64,000 nt of DNA from JADKAV01 sp037045455. GTDB taxonomy: Bacteria; Actinomycetota; Actinomycetes; S36-B12; UBA10799. The stretch covers positions 682,001 to 746,000 of the forward strand of contig JBAOIN010000016.1 of assembly GCA_037045455.1 (NCBI GenBank), in the 5' to 3' direction. Both the position numbers and the translations under genes were made by a program. Below, one piece after another: positions 37,755 to 46,556 of this stretch. The stretch's first letter is position 1, and every line of letters begins with the position of its first letter. The notes beneath the pieces were generated by a model. The model was not told the origin of the DNA. It was given only the letters and a program-made list of their open reading frames with translations, and did no database searches.

Positions 37755-40321
37755 TGCAGAACCCGATCCCGGACAAGGGTCACCAGATCATTGAGTTCGG
37801 AATCCGACATCTCCGTGATGGCCGCCTCGGTGGAGCGGACGACGCTCGAGGCGACCGCCCGCTTGCCGGCCAGCGCCTCGTCGATGCGTTCCTCGATGGT
37901 CCCCGGGCACACCAGAACGTGCACCATGACCTTCTGGTTCTGACCGATGCGCCACACCCGGTCGGACGCTTGATCCTCCACGGCCGGATTCCACCAGCGG
38001 TCCAGGTGGATCACGTGATTGGCGCGCACCAGCGTCAGTCCGGTTCCGCCCGCCTTGAGCGAGGCGATGAGCACGGGTGGTCCGTCGGTCGCGCTGAAGG
38101 CCGCCACTGTCTTGGATCGCGCCGTGCGGCTGTCCGACCCGGTGAGGGTGGCGACCTCCACGCCCAAGTGCTCGCGCAGGTGGTCGGCCAAATCCGGGAC
38201 GAAGGACGCGAATTGGGTGAACACGACGACGGCCTGGCCCTCCTCGATGATCTGCCCGCACAGGTCGACCAAGCGGTCGATCTTGCCCGACCTGTCTCCC
38301 AACGCGCGCCGCGATTCGGTGAGCAACGCGGGGTGAACGCAGATCTGCTTGAGTCGCGAGATCCCTGCCAGCACCGCGCCGCGGCGTCCCATGCGGGCTG
38401 GCTGCTGGCCCGCGGCGTCCGCGCGGAGTTGCTCCAATGTCCCCATCATGTCGGCGACCACTGCTTCGTAGGCGCCGGCTTGTTCCCGGGTCAGGGTGCA
38501 GTCGTCGCGGATCACCTCGCGGTCGGGCAGGTCGTCGAGAATTCCTGGGTCAGTCTTCGTGCGGCGCAGGATGAACGGCGCGACCACTGCGCGCAGCCGT
38601 TCCAGGTTCTCCTGCTCGCCGTTGATGTAGAGCTCCTTGAAGCGTTTGCGGCGGGGTAGCAGACCGGGATGGGCGAATGCCATCAACGACCACAGGTCAC
38701 CGAGATGGTTCTCCACGGGAGTTCCAGTGACGACCAAGCGCTGCTTCGCAGTCAGTGCGCGAGCGGCCCGGGCGGCATGGGTGTCGGGGTTCTTGATGGC
38801 CTGCGCTTCGTCAAGCACGACGCGGTGCCACTCGATCTCGGCCAGCGTCTCGTCGCGCGCAAGGAGCCCGTAGGTGGTGACCACGATGTCGGCATCCAGG
38901 CGCTGCTGCACGTGCCCACGATCTGCGCCGTGGAACGCCGCGACCCTCAGGTCGGGCGTGAATTGCTCGGCCTGCCGCGCCCAGGTGTCGACCAGCGTGA
39001 CAGGGCACACCACCAACGTCGGCCCGGGATGGTCGTTGTGGATCCAGGACAGGACCTGCAAGGTCTTGCCCAGTCCCATGTCATCGGCCAAGACGCCGGC
39101 CACGTCATTGTCGGCCAGCCAGGTGAGCCACTCCAGGCCGGCTTGCTGATAGGGACGCAAGGTGGCCTGCACGTCGGGAGCCGGCAGGCTACGCGCGGGG
39201 ACCAGGCCGGCGGGCAGGATTCGGTCGGCGTCGATCTCGATGCCCTCGAACACCGGATCGGTGAGCAGGTCGGCCGGCGAGACGGGCCGCTGCAAGCGCT
39301 TCAGCAGCGCCGCCAGCCGCTGGGCATCGCGTGGTTCGATCCGCAGCCACCGGCCACCCACGGAGACGAGTTCCGACTTGGCGGCAGCCAGCGCTCGCGC
39401 GTCTTCGGCAGTGAGCTCGACACCATCGACGAGCACGGATGCGGCCAAGCCGAGCTGGTCGATCGAGAACAGTCCCTGCCCGTCCCCAGAACCGGACAGG
39501 CGGCGGCGCACGGGTTTGGCGCGCAGCAAGCCACCGGGTGCAATGACGTCGAATCCTGCCTTCTGAAGCTTCGGGGTGGCCCGGTCGACGAACTCCAGTA
39601 CCTGCGCTGTATCCAGGGCGACCGGCCGGGATAGATCCGCGGGTGCGGAAGTCCATGCCTTAGTCAGCATCTGCATCTCAACCGAGCGCCAGCGGTCCCA
39701 GTCAGCGCCGCCAAATGACTCTCCGGTGGCGTCGACCAGGGTCATGCGAGTGGTCGGCTCATCCAGACGGATGGCTAGTGGTGTCACGGTCCACTCGTCG
39801 GGGTCCGGGGGATTGAGCACCAACGCGACGCGCGCGTTCGCGGACTGTCGGGCCACCACGTGATCAGCCCAGGCAACAGCGGCTGCGCGGGACGTCGGGT
39901 CGAGGTCCACAGCCACCTGGACCTGCGCCGTTGCCAGGTCATCGATGAAGTCCTGAAGCCGTGACTCAGGGTCGGCTGCAACCACCAAGCCCGAGGTCAG
40001 GCAATCAGTGCGTGCCGCGGCCAGCGACCGCCACAGTTCCGGTCCCGGCGCCGGTCGCCAGCGACCGTCCGGCAACGGAATCGCCAAGTCGCCCGTGGCG
40101 GCCCTGACTGCGAGGGTGAGACGCGCCAGAGCAATAGCGCGCGGACTCGCGTCTGCCCTGAGCGCCTCGGACAGAAACGGGGCCAGCCTGCCGTCGGTGG
40201 GCAGCGGCCAGACCCGCCCCGGCGCCATGCCGTCAGCAGTGGGCAGAGACCGCAACTCTCCCGCGCCGGAGCCCCTGCTCGTGGACCACAGTCCGTCAGC
40301 GTCGAGCAGGGCGTCCAGCAC
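37751..40321 (-). CDS. SNF2-family helicase
   Basis: The 856-residue protein has a long N-terminal region (about 1-380) of unknown fold, then SNF2 motifs: ADDMGLGKTLQVLSWIHND (Walker A), VVLDEAQAIKN (DEAQ, Walker B), VTGTPVENHLGDLWSLMAF, VVFTQFASFVPDLADHL, SLKAGGTGLTLVRANHVIHL and DRVWRIGQNQKVMVH (motif VI). This is the bacterial stand-alone group also called HelZ-like, usually linked to a SWIM protein. It translocates on DNA; target unknown. The GTG start follows TAGCCT on the minus strand by 6 nt, so it appears leaderless. Confidence 0.92.
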   Translation of the reverse strand: MLDALLDADGLWSTSRGSGAGELRSLPTADGMAPGRVWPLPTDGRLAPFLSEALRADASPRAIALARLTLAVRAATGDLAIPLPDGRWRPAPGPELWRSLAAARTDCLTSGLVVAADPESRLQDFIDDLATAQVQVAVDLDPTSRAAAVAWADHVVARQSANARVALVLNPPDPDEWTVTPLAIRLDEPTTRMTLVDATGESFGGADWDRWRSVEMQMLTKAWTSAPADLSRPVALDTAQVLEFVDRATPKLQKAGFDVIAPGGLLRAKPVRRRLSGSGDGQGLFSIDQLGLAASVLVDGVELTAEDARALAAAKSELVSVGGRWLRIEPRDAQRLAALLKRLQRPVSPADLLTDPVFEGIEIDADRILPAGLVPARSLPAPDVQATLRPYQQAGLEWLTWLADNDVAGVLADDMGLGKTLQVLSWIHNDHPGPTLVVCPVTLVDTWARQAEQFTPDLRVAAFHGADRGHVQQRLDADIVVTTYGLLARDETLAEIEWHRVVLDEAQAIKNPDTHAARAARALTAKQRLVVTGTPVENHLGDLWSLMAFAHPGLLPRRKRFKELYINGEQENLERLRAVVAPFILRRTKTDPGILDDLPDREVIRDDCTLTREQAGAYEAVVADMMGTLEQLRADAAGQQPARMGRRGAVLAGISRLKQICVHPALLTESRRALGDRSGKIDRLVDLCGQIIEEGQAVVVFTQFASFVPDLADHLREHLGVEVATLTGSDSRTARSKTVAAFSATDGPPVLIASLKAGGTGLTLVRANHVIHLDRWWNPAVEDQASDRVWRIGQNQKVMVHVLVCPGTIEERIDEALAGKRAVASSVVRSTEAAITEMSDSELNDLVTLVRDRVLQ

Positions 40322-40327
40322 GCGTTC

Positions 40328-40333
40328 AGGCTA
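40328..40333 (-). promoter_or_regulatory. -10 box before the SNF2 gene
   Basis: On the minus strand TAGCCT lies 6 nt before the GTG. With the box at 40371 it makes a compact pair of back-to-back leaderless promoters inside 63 bp. Confidence 0.5.
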
Positions 40334-40370
40334 GTCGGGCCAGGCGTCGCTCAAATGCAGCCTCTCGCTC

Positions 40371-40376
40371 TACCCT
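40371..40376 (+). promoter_or_regulatory. -10 box before the DUF3097 gene
   Basis: TACCCT lies 7 nt before the GTG at 40384. Confidence 0.45.
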
Positions 40377-40383
40377 GGCCAGC

Positions 40384-41202
40384 GTGGGTGACAGATACGG
40401 CAGGGACGTCCTCGACGACAATCCGCATCGAAGGTCGCTGCCACAGATCCGGACCGTTGTGATCGAACCCGGCATGGTCGTGGAGTGCGCCGAAACCGGG
40501 TACTGCGGGGCGGTCATCGGCGTGGAGAAGACTGCGCAGGGCCGGGCCGTGATGCTGGAGGACCGGGATGGACGCCGCCGGCTGTTCCCGTTGCGGATCG
40601 GTGCCTTTCTCGTCGAAGGGCAACCCGCCACCCTCCAGATCCCGGTGTCTGCAGCGGCGCCGAAGCGCTCCGCGTCAGGATCTCGCTTCGTCGAGGGAGC
40701 ACGCGCTCGAGTCGCCCGGGGCAGTCGCATCTGGGTCGAGGGGATCCACGATGCCGAGCTGGTCGAGCGCGTCTGGGGTCACGACCTGCGCGTCGAAGGG
40801 GTGGTGGTGGAACCGCTGCACGGCGCCGATCAACTGGCCGATGCCGTAGCCCAGTTCGGTGCAGGGCCGGACCGAAAGCTTGGCGTGCTGCTAGACCACC
40901 TCGTCCCCGGAAGTAAGGAGTCGCGGATAGCTGCCACCGTCACAGGTCCTCATGTCGAAGTCGTCGGGCACCCGTTCGTGGACATCTGGCAGGCCGTCAG
41001 GCCCGCAGCACTGGGCATCCGGGCCTGGCCGCAGGTGCCCCTCGGCACGCCCTGGAAAGCAGGAGTGATCGCTGCGCTGGGCTGGCCGTTCGACGAGCGG
41101 GAGGCCTGGAATCACATCCTCTCGAGGGTGCGGGGATACGGCGACCTGGAACCGGCGTTGTCGGGACGGGTGGAGCAGTTGATCGACTTCGTGACCGCTT
41201 GA
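40384..41202 (+). CDS. DUF3097 family protein
   Basis: The 272-residue product carries RYGRDVLDDNPHRRSLPQIR at its start and SRIWVEGIHDAELVERVWGH and LGVLLDHLVPGSKESRIA later, which I recognise as the DUF3097 family found throughout actinobacteria. The central WVEGIHDAELVE and LDH blocks resemble a Toprim-like layout of acidic residues; this is inference. It is divergent from the SNF2 helicase, so a link to nucleic acid would be plausible. It converges on the next gene with no gap. Confidence 0.75.
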   Translation: MGDRYGRDVLDDNPHRRSLPQIRTVVIEPGMVVECAETGYCGAVIGVEKTAQGRAVMLEDRDGRRRLFPLRIGAFLVEGQPATLQIPVSAAAPKRSASGSRFVEGARARVARGSRIWVEGIHDAELVERVWGHDLRVEGVVVEPLHGADQLADAVAQFGAGPDRKLGVLLDHLVPGSKESRIAATVTGPHVEVVGHPFVDIWQAVRPAALGIRAWPQVPLGTPWKAGVIAALGWPFDEREAWNHILSRVRGYGDLEPALSGRVEQLIDFVTA

Positions 41203-41469
41203 TCAGGGCTGGTCATACTCAAGAATCACCACGGCGTTGAACGCCTTCCGCAGCATCCGCAGGACATCGTCTTCGCCGGATTCCGGTTCTTCGGGGATGT
41301 CCCACGGTTGCTCGATCTCGTCGTGCATTCGAAGCAGGTCTTCCCTGTGCTCGGCGTCGAGCGCTTCGTCGAGCAGATCGCGCTCTTCAGCCGCAGGGAC
41401 CGCTGCGTACAGAACGGGCAGCCCGGCGGGATCGCCAGGAAGCAGATCATCCAGCGACCAGTCCGACAT
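41203..41469 (-). CDS. 88-residue acidic hypothetical protein
   Basis: MSDWSLDDLLPGDPAGLPVL begins a strongly acidic protein (many Glu and Asp) with a C-terminal VLRMLRKAFNAVVILEYDQP. I do not recognise it. The gene abuts the DUF3097 stop tail to tail and is divergent from the DinB gene. No Cys, signal peptide or membrane segment is seen. Confidence 0.55.
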   Translation of the reverse strand: MSDWSLDDLLPGDPAGLPVLYAAVPAAEERDLLDEALDAEHREDLLRMHDEIEQPWDIPEEPESGEDDVLRMLRKAFNAVVILEYDQP

Positions 41470-41526
41470 CGGATGACCGACACTACTTCACCCATGCAGG
41501 GTCTGCCAGCGTGATGCAATGACCTC

Positions 41527-42046
41527 ATGGACGTGAGCGCGGTCTACCTGGAACTGTTCGGACGCATCCCGAATCTGGTGCGGGCTGCCGTGCACGGGCT
41601 GGACGCCGAGCAGTTGCACGCTGTGCCACAGCCCGGGGCCAACTCGGTGGGCTGGCTGGTTTGGCACCTGACCCGGGTGCAGGACGACCACGTGGCAGAG
41701 GTCATGAACGAGCAGCAATTGTGGCCGCAGTGGGCGTCGCGGTTCGGACTCGACACCGGATGTGACGAATATCGGCTTCGGCCATACCCCGGCGGATGTG
41801 GACAGTGTCCGGCCGGAAAGCGCCAATGTGCTGGTCGACTACCACGACGCGGTCTATGCGCGGACCCGAACGTTGCTGGACAGTCTGGACGAGGCAGCCC
41901 TGGACCGAGTCGTGGACGAACGCTGGGACCCGCCGGTGACACTGGGCGTGCGGCTGATCAGCGTGGCCGACGACTCCTTGCAGCATGCCGGGCAGGCGCT
42001 GTACGCGCGGGGCCTTGTGCAAGCCGGCTGGCACCTGGGCTACTGA
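41527..42046 (+). CDS. DinB-family protein, one frameshift
   Basis: The first frame gives MDVSAVYLELFGRIPNLVRA and GANSVGWLVWHLTRVQDDHV, the helix with the first metal His of DinB/DUF664 proteins. At about 41761 one extra T (GGATGTGACG) shifts the frame. The continuation VTNIGFGHTPADVDSVRPES, HDAVYARTRTLLDSL and SVADDSLQHAGQALYARGLV, with the later metal His residues, runs to 42046. Full product is about 173 residues. The enzyme is probably a thiol-linked transferase of the mycothiol-dependent kind, by family analogy. TGCAAT lies 6 nt before the ATG. Confidence 0.8.
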
Positions 42047-42190
42047 CGTCCAGGTCCACACCTGGAGTCGCTTGCTGCTGGGCGTCGAAGCGGTCGCGGC
42101 GATCGTTACGGCCGGAACCCCGGCGTGACTGCTTGGCGCGTGGCGCGATAGTCCGGGCGTTCGGGGGTTCCCCCTGACGTACCCCGGCCG

Positions 42191-42196
42191 TATCCT
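42191..42196 (+). promoter_or_regulatory. -10 box of a leaderless promoter
   Basis: TATCCT lies 6 nt before the ATG at 42203. The 145 bp before it, back to the DinB gene, show nothing else. Confidence 0.5.
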
Positions 42197-42202
42197 GTCG
42201 GG

Positions 42203-42817
42203 ATGATCGCTCGAATCGCGCTCGCCACCGCAGCCGCCGCGGCAGTCAGTGTGCTCCCCGCGCAGGCCCGGGAACTGCCGCCGGGTTCCATCACTCACCG
42301 CAACTCTCAGTACTGGACGTGGGCTGGGCCTCGAAACTGGCTATCCGCTGACGGTGCCTACGCGATCACCATTACGTCGGGAAACGGGCTCATGTCGATC
42401 GACCGTGGGTTCAACACGACCATCTGTGCCACCGGAAACACGGTGCAGGAGTCGGTCACTGCGTTCTTCGCTCAGCAACGGGCGACATTGCGACAATCCC
42501 TGGCCGCCAACTGGCGCCGTGCCCGGCTTGACGCCGGACGGATCCGTCAACTTCCCGAGTCGGGCTATGGGCAGTTGTACTTCCGGCAGACGGTGGGGGT
42601 CAGCGGCCGGTCGCAGGGTCGCGGCTTCGCCGGAATCGTGGAGTACGACTACTCGCTGGCCAGCGGGCCGACCTACTGTTACCAGCGCAGCACGTCGAGA
42701 GTTGCGCCGGCGGCTGGCTTCCGCCGTTCGATGCGGCAACTGAACTCGGTGATCGGCTCGTTGGCCTACTTCGGTCCGGGCGCTCCGGACGAGGTTCCGG
42801 AACGACGTCCGGCATAA
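42203..42817 (+). CDS. secreted protein of unknown function
   Basis: A signal peptide (MIARIALATAAAAAVSVLPA with a predicted cut near AQA-RE) leads to a 180-residue mature part with two Cys (TTICATGN and PTYCYQRS) that could form a disulfide. SGNGLMSIDRGFNTT and FAGIVEYDYSLASGPTYC are its most regular stretches. I do not recognise the family. It is followed 27 bp later by the secreted M1 peptidase, with AAGGGAAAGGAT between, so the two may be co-expressed exported proteins. Confidence 0.65.
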   Translation: MIARIALATAAAAAVSVLPAQARELPPGSITHRNSQYWTWAGPRNWLSADGAYAITITSGNGLMSIDRGFNTTICATGNTVQESVTAFFAQQRATLRQSLAANWRRARLDAGRIRQLPESGYGQLYFRQTVGVSGRSQGRGFAGIVEYDYSLASGPTYCYQRSTSRVAPAAGFRRSMRQLNSVIGSLAYFGPGAPDEVPERRPA

Positions 42818-42844
42818 CTGAACTGCACAAGGGAAAGGATCAGG

Positions 42845-44413
42845 ATGAGGACTCGCTGGGTATTCGCCGTGACAGCTGCTCTGACGTTCGTGGTACCGGC
42901 CGGGGCCAGCGCCCATCCCGGGAATCACGGCGGTGGTGGCGGGAAGCCGACGGATGGCGCTCGAACCCTACGAGACCCGATCCTGCCGCAGATCGGGAAC
43001 GGCGGGTACGACGCTGCTCACTACCGGATCGCGCTGGATTACGACCCGGCGACCAACACGTTCAACAGCGCCCGGACCACGATGTGGGCGCGGGCGACGG
43101 CGACGCTTGATGAATTCAGCCTCGACTTCCAGGACCTGCCGGTCTCCAGCGTGACCGTCAACGGCAAGCCGGCGGACTTCGAGCAAGTGGACGCGACCCC
43201 GCAGCTCAGCACGAATCCAGCAGTCACCCAGCCGATGAAACTGGTTGTGGATCCGCATCCGTCTGCGCGGCCGAAGGCCGGACGGCTGTTCAGCGTCGAC
43301 GTCCGCTACAGCGGGACGCCGAAGGCGATCACCGACGCCGACGAGTCGATTGAGGGCTGGGTCCGCGCGTGCTATCCGCTCACCCCGCCACAGACCTGCG
43401 ACGGCGCTTTCGTCGTCAACGAGCCGATCGGCGCCCAGAGTTGGTTCCCGTCGAACAACTACCCCAGTGACAAGGCGACGTTCGACACCTCGATCACCGT
43501 TCCCGCCGGCAAGACCGCGCTCGGGGTGGGGGAGCACGTGGGGACCCGGGACAACGGCGATGGCACGGTGACGTGGCGGTGGCGGGAACACCGACCGACT
43601 GCGACGTACCTGACCACGGCGACGGTGGGCGACTTCACGTATTCCGAGGAGTCGATGACCGAGACCACCACAGGTCGCACGCTGCCGGTGTACAACGCGG
43701 TGGACGCCACTGCCACACCAGCGCAGTTGACGGCGATTCAGGCCACCCTGCAGCAGGCCCCGGGGCAGCTGAACTTCCTCAGCGACATCTTCGGCCGTTA
43801 TCCCTTCGGGTCGACCGGTGCCGTGGCCGACAAGGCCGCGGGTGTGGGTTACGCGCTGGAGGTGCAGGGCAAGCCGCACTACGCGGGCAGTTTCAGCAGT
43901 GGCAACCCATCGATCAGCGTGAGCACGCAACTTCACGAGATCGCCCACCAGTGGTTCGGCAACAGCGTGACCTTGCAGACCTGGGCAGACATCTGGTTCA
44001 ACGAGGGCTGGGCGAACTGGAGCACGTGGTACTGGTCATGGAAGACGCAAGGCGGCCAGGACCCGGCCGCGCGTTTCGACAGCGCCTATGCGTCCCCGAG
44101 CAGCGACTGGTCGATCGCCCCTGCAGTCCTGGACGGCGAGCCCGCGAACCTCTTCGATACGTTCCCGACCTACACCCGAGGTGCCATGACGGTGCAGGGC
44201 TACCGGGAGATCGTGGGTGACCAGCGGTTCTTCGCCTTCGCGCAACTTCTGCAGCGCAAGTACGCCTACGACAACCTGAGCACGCAGGAGTTCATCGCCG
44301 AGGCGAAACGAGCCAGCGGTTTGAAGGGCGCGAAACTGGCGTTGCTCGACCAGTACTTCCAGCAGTGGTTGTACGGGACGACCAAGCCGACGATCGTGCC
44401 GGAGTCCTTCTGA
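42845..44413 (+). CDS. secreted M1-family metallopeptidase
   Basis: A signal peptide ends near ASAHPG. The N-terminal beta-domain (AAHYRIALDYDPATNTFNSA) of M1 peptidases is followed by the catalytic domain with the zinc motif HEIAHQWFGN (residues about 365-374) and the downstream Glu in NEGWAN (about 386). The substrate-positioning GAMEN motif is not obvious: the segment before the zinc site reads VGYALEVQGKPHYAG. Length 522 is short because the C-terminal ERAP-like domains are missing, as in many bacterial secreted M1 enzymes. It probably trims extracellular peptides. Confidence 0.87.
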   Translation: MRTRWVFAVTAALTFVVPAGASAHPGNHGGGGGKPTDGARTLRDPILPQIGNGGYDAAHYRIALDYDPATNTFNSARTTMWARATATLDEFSLDFQDLPVSSVTVNGKPADFEQVDATPQLSTNPAVTQPMKLVVDPHPSARPKAGRLFSVDVRYSGTPKAITDADESIEGWVRACYPLTPPQTCDGAFVVNEPIGAQSWFPSNNYPSDKATFDTSITVPAGKTALGVGEHVGTRDNGDGTVTWRWREHRPTATYLTTATVGDFTYSEESMTETTTGRTLPVYNAVDATATPAQLTAIQATLQQAPGQLNFLSDIFGRYPFGSTGAVADKAAGVGYALEVQGKPHYAGSFSSGNPSISVSTQLHEIAHQWFGNSVTLQTWADIWFNEGWANWSTWYWSWKTQGGQDPAARFDSAYASPSSDWSIAPAVLDGEPANLFDTFPTYTRGAMTVQGYREIVGDQRFFAFAQLLQRKYAYDNLSTQEFIAEAKRASGLKGAKLALLDQYFQQWLYGTTKPTIVPESF

Positions 44414-44518
44414 TCATCCAGCGACGGTCTGGAAGATCCATACGCCAAGCAGGACGCCGGCCAGGATGGCGACCAGTTGCAGGATGAGCATGGCCAGTTT
44501 CCATGCCGTGGTGTTCAT
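44414..44518 (-). CDS. 34-residue single-pass membrane peptide
   Basis: The frame reads MNTTAWKLAMLILQLVAILA then GVLLGVWIFQTVAG: nearly all one transmembrane helix. Its ATG overlaps the stop of the SHOCT-protein gene by 4 bp (ATGA), so it is translationally coupled to it, and it ends tail to tail with the M1 gene. This context, rather than length, supports it as real. Confidence 0.6.
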   Translation of the reverse strand: MNTTAWKLAMLILQLVAILAGVLLGVWIFQTVAG

Positions 44519-45144
44519 TCGAGAACCCTTCGCTTGGCTGCCTGGAATTCCTCGTCGGTAAGGGCGCCGGAGTCGTGCAAGTCGGCCAGCCGGGCGAGTT
44601 CGGAGGAGACGGAACTGCTCGCGGGAGCGCCCATCCGGGCAGGGGTGGGGACCGAGCGGACGGGACCCATGCGCGGCTGCGACACGTCCGCCCAAAACGC
44701 GTAACGCCGGAAGTCACGGTTCAGAAGTCCCAGCAGTGGCACGCCACCCATGACCACGAAGGCGATCCCGCACACGATCCAGCCCCAGGCGATGCCGTCG
44801 GAGCCCGGCGGGTTCAGGCCGAACTCCCAGAAGTTCCAGCCCAGGCTCAGGAACAGTGCTGACCATGCGAAGTAGACCAGTCGCGGCCCGGGCAGACCGG
44901 AGCCAGCAATGACGTAGACGAACAGTCCGACCAGGCCACCCATGATTCCCAGGGGCAGCAGCGCAGCGACGCCGTCCGGGCAGGGCTGCGCGATGACGTA
45001 TGGTCCGCCGGATCCGCAGGCCCCGCCGACGTTCATGACGGCACGCATGCTCAGGAAGACCACGGTGAGCCCGGCGGTGACGACCGCCAGGCCTGCCACC
45101 ATGAGGACAATGCGGCCAAGAATCCGAGCGGTCACGCGGGTCAT
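44515..45144 (-). CDS. SHOCT-domain membrane protein
   Basis: Four hydrophobic segments (IVLMVAGLAVVTAGLTVVFL, LLPLGIMGGLVGLFVYVIAG, YFAWSALFLSLGWNFWEF and IVCGIAFVVMGGVPLLGLL) precede a C-terminal SHOCT motif ELARLADLHDSGALTDEEFQ. SHOCT domains oligomerise many unrelated membrane proteins. I chose the ATG at 45144; 30 further codons upstream are open but lack membrane or signal character. Its function is unknown. Confidence 0.75.
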   Translation of the reverse strand: MTRVTARILGRIVLMVAGLAVVTAGLTVVFLSMRAVMNVGGACGSGGPYVIAQPCPDGVAALLPLGIMGGLVGLFVYVIAGSGLPGPRLVYFAWSALFLSLGWNFWEFGLNPPGSDGIAWGWIVCGIAFVVMGGVPLLGLLNRDFRRYAFWADVSQPRMGPVRSVPTPARMGAPASSSVSSELARLADLHDSGALTDEEFQAAKRRVLE

Positions 45145-45334
45145 GATGCCGTGTACCGGGATCAGATCCAAGCAGCAAAGAGAAGCGTTGCGCTGGCTTT
45201 CTTCCTCAATGGGGTGACTGACTGCTGCGAGCATTCGGTGACCGCGTTGACACGCTAAGTGGGGTGAAGATGGTTAATAGCGACGCCATGGGGTACATTA
45301 GGTTAACGAATGGTGAACAAAGGAGGTACTCCAT

Positions 45335-45436
45335 ATGAAGCGCATTCGCTCAGTGGCCGCACCGTTCCTTTTCCTCGACTGTGTGCCGCGCGTGTACTGG
45401 GCCGAGGTTCTGGCCGATCGGCCGAAGCGCGGCTGA
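45335..45436 (+). CDS. 33-residue small ORF with strong ribosome-binding site and its own terminator
   Basis: AAAGGAGGTACTCCAT precedes ATG, the best Shine-Dalgarno in the window. The peptide is MKRIRSVAAPFLFLDCVPRV then YWAEVLADRPKRG. An intrinsic terminator follows 12 bp after the stop. Upstream TTGACA (45247-45252) could be a -35 box, but no clear -10 at normal spacing follows. The unit is isolated between the SHOCT gene (opposite strand) and the lipase, which has its own -10 box. It may be a small protein, a leader peptide or the coding part of an RNA regulator; no homologue comes to mind. Confidence 0.55.
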   Translation: MKRIRSVAAPFLFLDCVPRVYWAEVLADRPKRG

Positions 45437-45448
45437 TCCGAACACATC

Positions 45449-45494
45449 AAGGGCCGGGGCGGAGACGATCCGCTCCGGCCCTTGTTTGTCTGTT
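45449..45494 (+). terminator. intrinsic terminator of the small ORF
   Basis: AAGGGCCGGGGCG pairs with CGCTCCGGCCCTT with one mismatch around a short loop and is followed by GTTTGTCTGTT. Confidence 0.8.
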
Positions 45495-45568
45495 CCACGA
45501 GGCACTGGCCTGCGGGTGACGCCGATTCCTAAATGGACCCCTGGCAGAGCGCTGGCTGTGATCAAGGG

Positions 45569-45574
45569 CACAAT
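45569..45574 (+). promoter_or_regulatory. -10 box before the lipase gene
   Basis: CACAAT lies 6 nt before the ATG at 45581. It is a weaker match than the TAGNCT boxes elsewhere. Confidence 0.35.
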
Positions 45575-45580
45575 CGGGGA

Positions 45581-46408
45581 ATGGCACACAGCGAATCGAT
45601 GCACACTGCCCGGGACGGCGCGCAACTCTACTGGCAGGAATGGCTGCCCGAAGGCACACCGCGGGCCGTCATTGTCCTGATTCACGGGCTTGGCGAGCAC
45701 TCCGGGCGGTACGCGCACCTGGCCGAACGGTTCACCCAGGAAGGGATCGCGGTCCTCAGCCAGGACAACCGCGGCCATGGCAAGACGCCTGGCGGGCGCG
45801 GAGTGATGGACTTCGACAAGGCAGTGGCCGACGTGGGGGAGTTGCTCGACGAGGCTCGCACCCGGTTCCCCGGCGTGCCGCTGGTGATCTACGGACACAG
45901 TCTGGGCTCTCTGATCACCATGACGTACACGGTGAAGAACCATCCCGAAGTGGTGGCGCAGGTGGCCAGCGCGCCTGCCCTGGACTCGGAGTTGCGAGAG
46001 CAGAAGGTCAAATTCATGCTGGCAAATCTGCTGGGCGGCATCGCCCCGAGCATTGTGCTGCCCACCGGCCTGGACTCCAAGGGCGTCAGCCGCGATCCGC
46101 AGGTGGTCGCCGCCTACGAGAACGACCCGCTGGTCCACGACAAGGGTTCGACGGGTCTGGCCAAGGGGACGTTCGCGGCCATGGACGCGATGATGGCCCA
46201 GACGTCCTTCCCGGTGCCGCTGCTGATCATCCACGGCACCGACGACCGGCTGACCGTACCCGCTGCGAGCAAGATCTTCGTCGACCAGGTCAGCGGCGAC
46301 GTGACGCTCATCGAGTACGACGGCATGTACCACGAGCCGCACAACGAGCCCGAGCAGGCCGAGGTGTTTGCCGACGTGATGGAGTGGCTCAACAAGCACC
46401 TGCCTTAA
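45581..46408 (+). CDS. alpha/beta hydrolase, monoacylglycerol lipase type
   Basis: Monoacylglycerol lipase family marks are VIVLIHGLGEHSGRYAHLAE (HG oxyanion), DNRGHGKTPGGRG, the nucleophile elbow IYGHSLGSLI (Ser), the Asp in IHGTDDRLTVP and the His of YHEPHNEPEQ. It is 275 residues, without a signal peptide, so it acts in the cytosol on monoglycerides or similar esters. I used the ATG at 45581 (MAHSESMHTARDGAQLYW). Confidence 0.88.
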   Translation: MAHSESMHTARDGAQLYWQEWLPEGTPRAVIVLIHGLGEHSGRYAHLAERFTQEGIAVLSQDNRGHGKTPGGRGVMDFDKAVADVGELLDEARTRFPGVPLVIYGHSLGSLITMTYTVKNHPEVVAQVASAPALDSELREQKVKFMLANLLGGIAPSIVLPTGLDSKGVSRDPQVVAAYENDPLVHDKGSTGLAKGTFAAMDAMMAQTSFPVPLLIIHGTDDRLTVPAASKIFVDQVSGDVTLIEYDGMYHEPHNEPEQAEVFADVMEWLNKHLP

Positions 46409-46556
46409 GGCAGCGCGCCTCACCATTGATCAGCGCTGCACGACAATCAGTGAAACGAATTGCCAGTGAGTCCCGTTCCCGTATTGCCCAGATGTTCACC
46501 GATCGCGGCGGACTGGCTCGCGATATCGTGAAACTGCCACCGAGGGCAGGAGCGAA

